This document shows positions 52,131-59,529 of a stretch of DNA of 64,000 nt, piece by piece. The DNA is from Arthrobacter sp. ISL-95. GTDB lineage: Bacteria > Actinomycetota > Actinomycetes > Actinomycetales > Micrococcaceae. Each line of letters opens with the position of its first letter. The stretch's first letter is position 1. A program made the position numbers and the translations under genes. The notes beneath the pieces were generated by a model, which saw only the letters and a program-made list of their open reading frames with translations, made no database searches and had not been told where the DNA came from. The stretch is from assembly GCF_018613695.1 (NCBI RefSeq), contig NZ_JAGGPR010000016.1, positions 227,868 to 291,867 of the forward strand, given 5' to 3'.

Positions 52131-52772
52131 ATGCGCGCCAGTGATCGGGCCTACAACGCCCTCCGTGAAGACATCATTGAGTGGCGTCTCCGTCCGGGCA
52201 CGGTCCTTGCGGAAGTGGAACAGTCCGAACGCCTCGGAGTGTCCCGCACCCCGGTCCGGGAAGCGCTGAGCCGGCTCACCGCTGAAGGATTGACGACGGC
52301 GGCAGGCGGCCGCGGCGTCGTCGTCAGCGATATCTCGCTGGACAGCATTGACGAACTGTTCGAGTTGCGCGAAACCCTCGAGGTGCGGGCCGCCGCCTTG
52401 GCCGCCCAGCGCGGGGAACCCGGTGTTTTCGCCGAGCTGCACACCCAACTGTTGCTGGCCCCCGAACTGCTCAGCGACCAGGATCCCGCACGCCACGAGT
52501 ACTACGCCTTGGTGAGGCGCCTGGACCATGCCATCGATGCCGCGATTTCCAACTCCTACCTGGCCAATGCCATGCGGAGCCTGCGCGTCCACCTGGTCCG
52601 GGTCCGCCGCCTGGCAGCCGACGACGCCGCACGGCTCCACGCTGCCGCCGCAGAGCACGCGGCCATCGCGGAAGCCATCGCCGCCGGTAACCCCCGGCTG
52701 GCCGAGGCCGCCACCACACTTCACCTGCACCGAAGCCTCACCCACGTCAAAGCCGCCCACACGGCCCGTTAA
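52131..52772 (+). CDS. GntR/FadR-family regulator of the prp genes
   Basis: A 213-residue regulator with an N-terminal winged helix (RASDRAYNALREDIIEWRLRPG, GVSRTPVREALSRL) and a C-terminal FCD ligand-binding domain (about 75-205, with D, H and H metal-site residues). It directly precedes prpD by 21 nt, so it is the likely local repressor of prpDBC. No ribosome site precedes the ATG, consistent with a leaderless mRNA. Confidence 0.92.
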   Translation: MRASDRAYNALREDIIEWRLRPGTVLAEVEQSERLGVSRTPVREALSRLTAEGLTTAAGGRGVVVSDISLDSIDELFELRETLEVRAAALAAQRGEPGVFAELHTQLLLAPELLSDQDPARHEYYALVRRLDHAIDAAISNSYLANAMRSLRVHLVRVRRLAADDAARLHAAAAEHAAIAEAIAAGNPRLAEAATTLHLHRSLTHVKAAHTAR

Positions 52773-52793
52773 CGTCTCACTAGAAGGAGCACC

Positions 52794-54314
52794 ATGGTTA
52801 AGAACAACCACGTCCGCGTCTACAAGAGCGAAGAGAACCTGCCCCGCGAAGAGCAGTTGGCGCACAAGATCGCAGTGGTCGCCGCCGACCCCGTCGAGGT
52901 CACTCCCGAGGTCACTGACATGGTGATTAACCGGATCATCGACAACGCCTCGGTGGCCATCGCCTCGCTGAACCGGGCACCGATCGTCGCAGCCCGAGCC
53001 CAGGCGCTGACCCACTCCCCGTCGGCGAACGGCAAGGGCGCCCGCGTTTTCGGCATTACTGAGCAGGTCTCCCCCGAGTGGGCCGCTTGGGCAAACGGCG
53101 TGGCCGTGCGCGAACTGGACTATCACGACACGTTCCTGGCCGCCGACTACTCCCACCCGGGGGATAACATCCCGCCGATCCTGGCCGTGGCCCAGCACGT
53201 CGGTTCCAACGGCGCAGACCTGGTCCGTGCCATCGCCACCGGGTACGAGATCCAGGTGAACCTGGTCAAGGCCATCTGCCTGCACAAGCACAAGATCGAC
53301 CACGTGGCCCACCTCGGCCCCTCTGCTGCTGCAGGCATCGGCACGTTGTTGGGTTTGGATGTCGAAACGATCTTCCAGTCCGTGGGCCAGGCCCTGCACA
53401 CCACCACCGCCACCCGTCAGTCACGCAAGGGCGAAATCTCCACCTGGAAAGCCCATGCCCCCGCCTTCGCAGGCAAAATGGCCGTCGAAGCGGTGGACCG
53501 CTCCATGCGCGGCCAGACCTCCCCCGTGCCGATCTACGAAGGCGAAGACGGCGTCATCGCCTGGATGCTGGACGGCCCGGACGCCTCCTACGAAGTTCCA
53601 CTCCCCCTGCCAGGCGAGGCGAAGCGCGCCATCCTGGATACGTACACCAAGGAACACTCCGCCGAGTACCAGGCCCAGGCGTGGATCGACCTCGCCCGCA
53701 AACTCCACCGCGAGCACCCCGAAACCACCGACCCGGCCAACGTGGCCTCCGTGCTGATCAAGACCAGCCACCACACCCACTACGTCATCGGTTCCGGCGC
53801 GAACGACCCCCAAAAGTACTCCCCCGCCGCGTCCCGCGAAACCCTGGACCACTCCATCCCGTACATCTTCACCGTCGCCCTGCAGGACGGCGCCTGGCAC
53901 CACGTGGACTCCTACGCCCCCGAACGCGCAGCCCGTCCGGACACCGTGGAACTCTGGCACAAGGTCACCACCGTCGAAGACCCGGAATGGACCCGCCGGT
54001 ACCACTCCCTGGACATCGCAGAGAAAGCCTTCGGCGGTTCCGTGGAGATCACCCTCACCGACGGCACGGTCATTGCCGATGAGATCGCCGTAGCTGACGC
54101 GCACCCCCTCGGCGCCCGGCCGTTCGCCCGCGAGCAATACATCAACAAGTTCCGCACCCTCGCCGCTGGTCTCGTGGAGGACGCCGAAATCGAAAGGTTC
54201 CTCACCGCCGTCGAACGCGTCACCGAACTCGGCGAAGGCGAACTGGACCAGCTGAACATCACCGCAGCACCCGGTGTCATCAACCTCGCGGCAGCTCCGA
54301 AGGGACTGTTCTAA
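52794..54314 (+). CDS. prpD: 2-methylcitrate dehydratase (MmgE/PrpD family)
   Basis: Dehydrates 2-methylcitrate to 2-methyl-cis-aconitate in propionate breakdown. The 506-residue protein is of usual length, with an all-helical N-terminal domain (DMVINRIIDNASVAIASLNR, LDYHDTFLA, HPGDNIPPILAVAQ) and a C-terminal lid. AGAAGGAG precedes the ATG. It ends directly at the prpB start (TAA-ATG). Codons are strongly C-ending. Confidence 0.94.
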   Translation: MVKNNHVRVYKSEENLPREEQLAHKIAVVAADPVEVTPEVTDMVINRIIDNASVAIASLNRAPIVAARAQALTHSPSANGKGARVFGITEQVSPEWAAWANGVAVRELDYHDTFLAADYSHPGDNIPPILAVAQHVGSNGADLVRAIATGYEIQVNLVKAICLHKHKIDHVAHLGPSAAAGIGTLLGLDVETIFQSVGQALHTTTATRQSRKGEISTWKAHAPAFAGKMAVEAVDRSMRGQTSPVPIYEGEDGVIAWMLDGPDASYEVPLPLPGEAKRAILDTYTKEHSAEYQAQAWIDLARKLHREHPETTDPANVASVLIKTSHHTHYVIGSGANDPQKYSPAASRETLDHSIPYIFTVALQDGAWHHVDSYAPERAARPDTVELWHKVTTVEDPEWTRRYHSLDIAEKAFGGSVEITLTDGTVIADEIAVADAHPLGARPFAREQYINKFRTLAAGLVEDAEIERFLTAVERVTELGEGELDQLNITAAPGVINLAAAPKGLF

Positions 54315-55220
54315 ATGCTGTACTCCAAAGTCACCCCCGAACAGAAACGGGTGAAGCTGCGGGAGCTCCTGGCCTCCGGGACCGTGCAGCAGTTCCCCGG
54401 CGCATTCAACCCGCTCTCGGCACGGCTGATCGAGGAAAAGGGCTTCGCCGGGGTCTACATCTCCGGTGCCGTCCTGGCCAACGACCTCGGCCTCCCCGAC
54501 ATCGGCCTCACCACCCTCACCGAGGTAGCCACCCGGGCCGGGCAGATCGCCCGCATGACCGACCTGCCCTCCCTGGTGGACGCGGACACCGGCTTCGGCG
54601 AGCCCATGAACGTGGCCCGCACCATCCAGGAACTCGAAAACGCCGGCTTGGCCGGTTGCCACATCGAGGACCAGTTCAACCCCAAACGCTGCGGGCACCT
54701 GGACGGCAAGAACGTCGTCGACATCGACACCGCCACCAAACGCATCCGCGCCGCAGCAGACGCCCGACGCGACCCGAACTTCCTCATCATGGCCCGCACC
54801 GACATCCGCGCAGTCGAAGGAATCCAGGCCGCACAAGACCGCGCCAAAGCCCTGGTAGAGGCCGGCGCCGACGCGATCTTCCCCGAAGCCATGGCCACCC
54901 TGGACGAATTCCAAGCCATCCGCGACGCCGTGGACGTCCCCATCCTCGCCAACATGACAGAGTTCGGCAAAAGCGAGCTCTTCACCGTGGACCAACTCCA
55001 AAACGTCGGCGTGAACATGGTCATCTACCCGGTCACCCTCCTCCGCATTGCCATGGGCGCTGCAGAGCGTACTCTGGAATCGATCAAGGCTGCGGGGACC
55101 CAAGAAGCGCAAGTGGAGAACATGCTCACGCGTGCGCGCCTTTACGAACTCGTGGACTACGAGGCATACAACCAATTCGATACCGGCGTATTCAACTTCC
55201 AGGTTCCCGGCGCCCGCTAG
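54315..55220 (+). CDS. prpB: 2-methylisocitrate lyase
   Basis: Cleaves 2-methylisocitrate to pyruvate and succinate, the last methylcitrate-cycle step. The 301-residue TIM-barrel protein keeps the isocitrate-lyase superfamily motif KRCGHLDGK with the catalytic Cys near 120, the DADTGFGEP metal site near 92 and the RTD segment near 163. Start follows the prpD stop without spacing. A hairpin separates it from prpC. Confidence 0.95.
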   Translation: MLYSKVTPEQKRVKLRELLASGTVQQFPGAFNPLSARLIEEKGFAGVYISGAVLANDLGLPDIGLTTLTEVATRAGQIARMTDLPSLVDADTGFGEPMNVARTIQELENAGLAGCHIEDQFNPKRCGHLDGKNVVDIDTATKRIRAAADARRDPNFLIMARTDIRAVEGIQAAQDRAKALVEAGADAIFPEAMATLDEFQAIRDAVDVPILANMTEFGKSELFTVDQLQNVGVNMVIYPVTLLRIAMGAAERTLESIKAAGTQEAQVENMLTRARLYELVDYEAYNQFDTGVFNFQVPGAR

Positions 55221-55243
55221 GTTCCAGAATCATCAAGGGGAAA

Positions 55244-55275
55244 GCAGGCTCTCCGGAATCACCCGGAGCGCCTGC
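55244..55275 (+). promoter_or_regulatory. Intercistronic hairpin between prpB and prpC
   Basis: GCAGGC / GCCTGC and CTCCGG / CCGGAG form a 12-bp stem with one mismatch and a 6-nt loop, in the 77-nt gap. It is followed by a new ribosome site rather than a U-tract. It may stabilise or segment the prpDB part of the transcript. Confidence 0.45.
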
Positions 55276-55297
55276 ATTATGAACGAAGGAGTTCAGC

Positions 55298-56437
55298 ATG
55301 GCTGCTGAAGAAATCAAAAAGGGCCTGGCCGGCGTCGTCGTGGACTACACCGCCGTCTCGAAGGTCAACCCGGATACCAATTCACTGCTGTACCGCGGGT
55401 ACCCCGTCCAGGAACTGGCTGCCAAATGCAGCTTCGAAGAAGTGGCCTACCTGCTGTGGAACGGCGAACTGCCCAACGAAACAGAACTGGCTGAATTCAC
55501 CGCACGTGAGCGGGCAGGCCGCACCCTGGACCCCGTGGTCAAGACGGTAGTGGACGCCTTGCCCATCACGGCGCATCCCATGGATGTGTGCCGTACAGCG
55601 GCGTCGGTGCTCGGTGCCCGGCACGAGCTGGCGGAGGATTCCTCGCCCGAGGCCAACATGAAAAAGGCAATCGACCTGTGGGCTGCCATGCCCGCAGTGG
55701 TGGCCTATGACCAGCGGCGCCGCCGCGGCCAGGAAGTGGTTGAAGCCCGCGAGGACCTGGACTACTCAGCCAACTTCCTCTGGATGACCTTCGGCGAAGA
55801 GCAGGTTCCGGAAGTGGTGGAGGCGTTCAACGTCTCCATGATCCTGTATGCGGAGCACTCCTTTAACGCCTCCACGTTCACTGCTCGCGTCGTCACCTCC
55901 ACGCTCTCGGACCTGCACTCAGCTGTCACCGCGGCGATAGGCGCGCTCAAGGGTCCGCTGCACGGCGGCGCGAACGAAGCCGTCATGCACACGTTCGATG
56001 AGATCGGCATCCGCAGCGAAGAATCCCTCGAGGAAGCTGCCACCCGTGCCCGGGCCTGGATGGAAGACGCCCTGGCCCAGAAAAAGAAGGTCATGGGCTT
56101 CGGGCACCGCGTCTACAAGCACGGCGACTCCCGCGTGCCCACCATGAAAGCCGCCCTGGACAAAATGATCGCCCACTACGGGCGCCCGGAACTCCTGGGA
56201 CTCTACAACGGGCTCGAGCAGGCCATGGACGAGGCAAAGGCCATCAAACCCAACCTCGACTACCCGGCTGGCCCCACCTACCACCTCATGGGCTTCGACA
56301 CCCCCACGTTCACCCCGCTGTTCGTCGCCAGCCGGATCACCGGCTGGACCGCACACATCATGGAACAGGTAGCCTCCAACTCCCTGATCCGCCCGCTCAG
56401 CGAATACAACGGTCCCGAAGAGCGGCACCTCCCCTAG
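55298..56437 (+). CDS. prpC: 2-methylcitrate synthase / citrate synthase
   Basis: Condenses propionyl-CoA with oxaloacetate. The 379-residue protein has citrate-synthase motifs: YRGYPVQELA near residue 32, LYAEHSFNASTF with an active-site His near 188, GALKGPLHGGANEAV near 222 and MGFGHRVYKHGDSRVP near 265. Length and placement in the prpDBC operon favour the methylcitrate enzyme; some side activity with acetyl-CoA is typical. An AAGGAG-type site precedes the ATG. Confidence 0.94.
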   Translation: MAAEEIKKGLAGVVVDYTAVSKVNPDTNSLLYRGYPVQELAAKCSFEEVAYLLWNGELPNETELAEFTARERAGRTLDPVVKTVVDALPITAHPMDVCRTAASVLGARHELAEDSSPEANMKKAIDLWAAMPAVVAYDQRRRRGQEVVEAREDLDYSANFLWMTFGEEQVPEVVEAFNVSMILYAEHSFNASTFTARVVTSTLSDLHSAVTAAIGALKGPLHGGANEAVMHTFDEIGIRSEESLEEAATRARAWMEDALAQKKKVMGFGHRVYKHGDSRVPTMKAALDKMIAHYGRPELLGLYNGLEQAMDEAKAIKPNLDYPAGPTYHLMGFDTPTFTPLFVASRITGWTAHIMEQVASNSLIRPLSEYNGPEERHLP

Positions 56438-56462
56438 CGCTTCCGGATATCCAGCGAGACGT

Positions 56463-56506
56463 ACGACGCCGGGCCGGTCACCGAAAGGCGACCGGTCCGG
56501 CGTCGT
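56463..56506 (+). terminator. Terminator of the prp operon
   Basis: A long GC-rich stem ACGACGCCG...CGGCGTCGT with an inner ACCGG/CCGGT-type pairing, followed by TCTTTCTT. It lies between prpC and the convergent NUDIX gene. Confidence 0.82.
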
Positions 56507-56522
56507 TCTTTCTTCGGTCTTG

Positions 56523-57020
56523 TTACTGCTGGGGCTCCACCCAATCAATGGTGTGGACGTCGGCAACATTCTCGTTGTCTGCCGCCAAGGCCACCCGCAC
56601 GGCGATGCGCTGGCCTGCGATCATGGCCGGCAGCCAATGTTCGGCATCAGCCCACATCCTGTCCACCGGAAGGTCAGCCACGGGGAACCATGCCGGGGCA
56701 ATCTCGTCACTTTCCGATGGTTCCCCCTCCCACGTACGGGTCAGGAACACGGTGGTGGCCATGTTCCACTCCGGCCTTGCCGGAAAGACAAAGTCCACGG
56801 TGCCCGCCGGAATCAGGTCTTTCGCCGCCACCACTACGTTGACTTCCTCCATAACTTCCCGGCAAGCAGCCTGCGAGGCGGTCTCCCCCAGCTCAACGTG
56901 CCCGCCGACACCCACTACCTTGCCCCTGCCGAAGCCAGTCTTCTTGGTGCCGAGCAGGACGTACTCGCCGTCGGCGCCGTCACGGAGAAGGAAGCACAAA
57001 GTCACATGGGCAGCAGTCAT
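56523..57020 (-). CDS. NUDIX hydrolase (MutT-like)
   Basis: A 165-residue nucleotide-sanitising type hydrolase. The NUDIX box reads GGHVELGETASQAACREVMEE, with Asn where the consensus has Gly after the two Glu. The start VTLCFLLRDG and C-terminal DW are like 8-oxo-dGTP diphosphatases. I chose the ATG at 57020, preceded by an AAGGTAGG site, since the longer open frame runs through the divergent membrane-protein gene. Confidence 0.85.
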   Translation of the reverse strand: MTAAHVTLCFLLRDGADGEYVLLGTKKTGFGRGKVVGVGGHVELGETASQAACREVMEEVNVVVAAKDLIPAGTVDFVFPARPEWNMATTVFLTRTWEGEPSESDEIAPAWFPVADLPVDRMWADAEHWLPAMIAGQRIAVRVALAADNENVADVHTIDWVEPQQ

Positions 57021-57077
57021 GCTGCCTACCTTAACCTGATCTCCCCTGCCGTTGCCCGCCATTGCTACAGTGAGCCC

Positions 57078-57836
57078 ATGACTGAAGGTGGGGGAAACGG
57101 GCGAGCCCAGGCAGCCGCCGTCGATGGCGTCGTTGAACCGCCGTCCGACAACGCTACCGAGCCGGCAGAAAGAGTTCCCAAGGCCAACCCTGAACGGGAC
57201 ACGTGGTTGCCCCGTTGGCTCGTGGCACACCCGCTCTATGCAGGCTGGGCCTGGACGGTGATGTGGGCCGGGCTGATCGTCCTGGACGAAGTGGTGGACC
57301 TGGCCGGATGGACCTGGTACTTGCTGGTCTTCGTGGCCGCACTTCCCACCCTGATCTCCACGCTGGTGGTTCTGCAGGCCACGCCCCGCAGCCATCTCCA
57401 CGCAGTGGACGCAACAGTCCTCGGCCACTTCTTTGTCCGGTTCCTCGCACTCGTTGCAGCATTTATGGTCTGGGCAGCCTCCGTGGTGATGAGTGCCTCG
57501 ATATCCACCACAATCCAGACCGTCATCGGCGATTCCGAAAAGGAAGTTACGGCCCTGGGTTTCAATCTCATGTTGGCCGCAGTTCCGTTGGTGCTCTCCA
57601 TCCTGTGGATGGCATTCATTGTCCGCTGCGCATGGTTCCTGCGGCGGTTGCGGGGTTGGCGGCAGGTACCGCTGAAGACACGCGTACCGAAGAAGTTCCT
57701 CCGCGGACGCCCGCGACTCAAGCGGGTAGTGGTTGGGCTGGCGCATCCCGGCCTCCTGCTTGTAGCAGGATTGGGGACCTCGCTGCTGGCATTGTTCGTG
57801 GACGCCGTGGAGCTGACGCTGAACGTGCTGGAGTAG
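57078..57836 (+). CDS. Hypothetical membrane protein
   Basis: A 252-residue protein with an acidic/Pro-rich N-terminus, then about five hydrophobic segments (near 55-72, 78-98, 114-136, 152-176 and 222-244) and a very basic loop (near 180-215). No family is recognised. I start at the ATG at 57078; the longer frame to the left lies antisense to the NUDIX gene. Confidence 0.75.
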   Translation: MTEGGGNGRAQAAAVDGVVEPPSDNATEPAERVPKANPERDTWLPRWLVAHPLYAGWAWTVMWAGLIVLDEVVDLAGWTWYLLVFVAALPTLISTLVVLQATPRSHLHAVDATVLGHFFVRFLALVAAFMVWAASVVMSASISTTIQTVIGDSEKEVTALGFNLMLAAVPLVLSILWMAFIVRCAWFLRRLRGWRQVPLKTRVPKKFLRGRPRLKRVVVGLAHPGLLLVAGLGTSLLALFVDAVELTLNVLE

Positions 57837-57877
57837 TTGGCCTCGCTACCGCAGGAACTGTCTATCCGAAACCGGTG

Positions 57878-58837
57878 TTACCCGAGTGCCCTCGGATGCG
57901 CGGCTGCGTAGACCTCACGCAAGGTGTCCGCGGTGACCAGCGTGTAGACCTGCGTTGTGGTAACTGACGCGTGCCCAAGCAGCTCCTGCACCACCCTGAC
58001 GTCCGCTCCGCCCTCCAAAAGGTGGGTGGCGAAGGAATGCCTCAATGTGTGCGGTGAAACGTCTTTGGTGATGTTGGCCTTCTCGGCCGCCGTCTTGAGG
58101 ATGGTCCACGCACTCTGCCTGCTGATCCGGCCACCCCGGGCGTTGAGGAACAGCGCCGGAGCGCCTTTGCCCTTGGACGCCAACAGCGGCCTGCCGCGGA
58201 CAATATAGGCTCCGACGGCGCGGGCACCGTATGAGCCCAAGGGCACCAAACGTTCTTTGGACCCTTTGCCGAACAGCCGCACGATTGCGGGGTCATCGCC
58301 GGTGTCTTCAAGCGAGACGTCATCGACGTCCAACCCCACGGCCTCACTGATGCGGGCCCCCGTGGAGTACAGGAATTCAAGCAGTGCGCGGTCCCGGAGG
58401 CCGGTGGCGCTATCCGAACCTGCAGCTTCGAGGATGCGCGTCACTTCGCCAACGCTGATGGCTTTGGGAAGCCGCTTGCCTGGCATGGGCGGGTGGACAT
58501 CGCTGGCGGGATCCGCCGTCGTGGTTCCTTCAAGCGCCCAGAACTTGTGGAGCCCGCGAACGGCTACCACTGTGCGTGCGGCAGAGCGGACACCCAGTGC
58601 GGCGCCGCCGTCGGAACCGTCGGACAAGGCCTGGACGAAAGCCGTCACATGATGCCGTGTGATGTTTCCAGGCTGTTCCACACCCTGGGCTGCGAGAAAG
58701 TTCGAATACCGGGACAGGTCCCTGCGGTAGGCGGACAAGGTGTTGGCTGCCAAACCACGCTCCACTCCGACGTGCTGCAGGTAGTCGGTGATGGCGCGGT
58801 CCACGCCGTTTGCGGTTCGAGTGGCGGCCTCGGCCAT
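57878..58837 (-). CDS. xerD: Site-specific tyrosine recombinase XerD
   Basis: Resolves chromosome dimers at dif. The 319-residue protein has a core-binding domain (YLQHVGVERGLAANTLSAYRRDL) and a catalytic domain with the full set: R in STGARISEAVGL, HTLRHSFATHLLEGG (H-x-x-R), H in LGHASVTTTQVYT and the nucleophile Tyr at its end. The ATG at 58837 lies 2 nt after the NUDIX stop; an ATG at 58867 inside that gene is an alternative. Gene order matches Rv1701. Confidence 0.94.
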   Translation of the reverse strand: MAEAATRTANGVDRAITDYLQHVGVERGLAANTLSAYRRDLSRYSNFLAAQGVEQPGNITRHHVTAFVQALSDGSDGGAALGVRSAARTVVAVRGLHKFWALEGTTTADPASDVHPPMPGKRLPKAISVGEVTRILEAAGSDSATGLRDRALLEFLYSTGARISEAVGLDVDDVSLEDTGDDPAIVRLFGKGSKERLVPLGSYGARAVGAYIVRGRPLLASKGKGAPALFLNARGGRISRQSAWTILKTAAEKANITKDVSPHTLRHSFATHLLEGGADVRVVQELLGHASVTTTQVYTLVTADTLREVYAAAHPRALG

Positions 58838-58839
58838 GC

Positions 58840-59502
58840 TCAGCGCTGGCTCGGATGAGCCGGCCATGGCGCATTGGCGGGACGAAGGTTCGTGAAGCCT
58901 TCAGCCTTCGCGGCAGCGGCAGCCAGGATCCCCAACACTGCCGACGGATTGTGCAACCGACCTTCCATCACTGCCTTTACCGCGTCTTCGAGCGGCACCC
59001 AGTGGAGTTCAATTTCAGCTTCTTCATCGGTGCGGACGTGCCGGTCCGCCGAGGCGACGTCGCTGAGACCACGCGCCAGGTAAATTCGGACTGCCTCGCT
59101 GGATGAGCCCGGGGAGTTGAAGAAGTCCACAAGGACGTTCCAGGTAGCGGCAACCAGATCGGCTTCCTCGGCCAGCTCCCGGGCCGCGCCCACCACAAAG
59201 TCCTCGCCCTCAACGTCCAACAGGCCGGCCGGAATCTCCCACAGATCCATGCCCACCGGATGCCGGTACTGCTTCAGCAGCAGGATTTCGCCGTCCACGT
59301 TCATGGGTAGCACCGCCACAGCGCCCGGGTGGTCGATGTAGTCCCGAACCAGGGTGTCCGTGCCGTCGCTCAGTTGGAAGGAGTCGCTGACCACGTCCCA
59401 AATGCGGCCTTCGTACACCTTGCTGGTAGACAAAAGACGGCGCGGGCTCGGCATGTCCGAAACCTGCCTTGAGGTGCGGGGGGTTTCAGAAATACCGGGC
59501 AT
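58840..59502 (-). CDS. NUDIX hydrolase, ADP-ribose pyrophosphatase type
   Basis: A 220-residue hydrolase. It has the ADPRase-type N-terminus (YEGRIWDVVSDSF), LLKQYRHPVGMDLWEIPAGL and a NUDIX box ending ARELAEEADL, with Asp in place of the usual Gly. It lies between pyrG and xerD as in mycobacteria (Rv1700) and probably cleaves ADP-ribose. Confidence 0.92.
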   Translation of the reverse strand: MPGISETPRTSRQVSDMPSPRRLLSTSKVYEGRIWDVVSDSFQLSDGTDTLVRDYIDHPGAVAVLPMNVDGEILLLKQYRHPVGMDLWEIPAGLLDVEGEDFVVGAARELAEEADLVAATWNVLVDFFNSPGSSSEAVRIYLARGLSDVASADRHVRTDEEAEIELHWVPLEDAVKAVMEGRLHNPSAVLGILAAAAAKAEGFTNLRPANAPWPAHPSQR

Positions 59503-59529
59503 CGCGCCGTCCTTCGTTAGTACTTGCGT

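Noticed and set aside
51990..53399. A 469-codon minus-strand frame over the GntR and prpD genes
   Set aside because: Antisense shadow crossing two genes and the promoter between them; composition is not protein-like.
53421..55175. A 584-codon minus-strand frame across prpD and prpB
   Set aside because: Glycine/Val/Asp-rich shadow of two well-identified genes, spanning their junction; explained by C-ending codons.
56520..57077. N-terminal extension of the membrane-protein frame at 57078
   Set aside because: It lies antisense to the NUDIX gene, and membrane topology starts only after the ATG at 57078.
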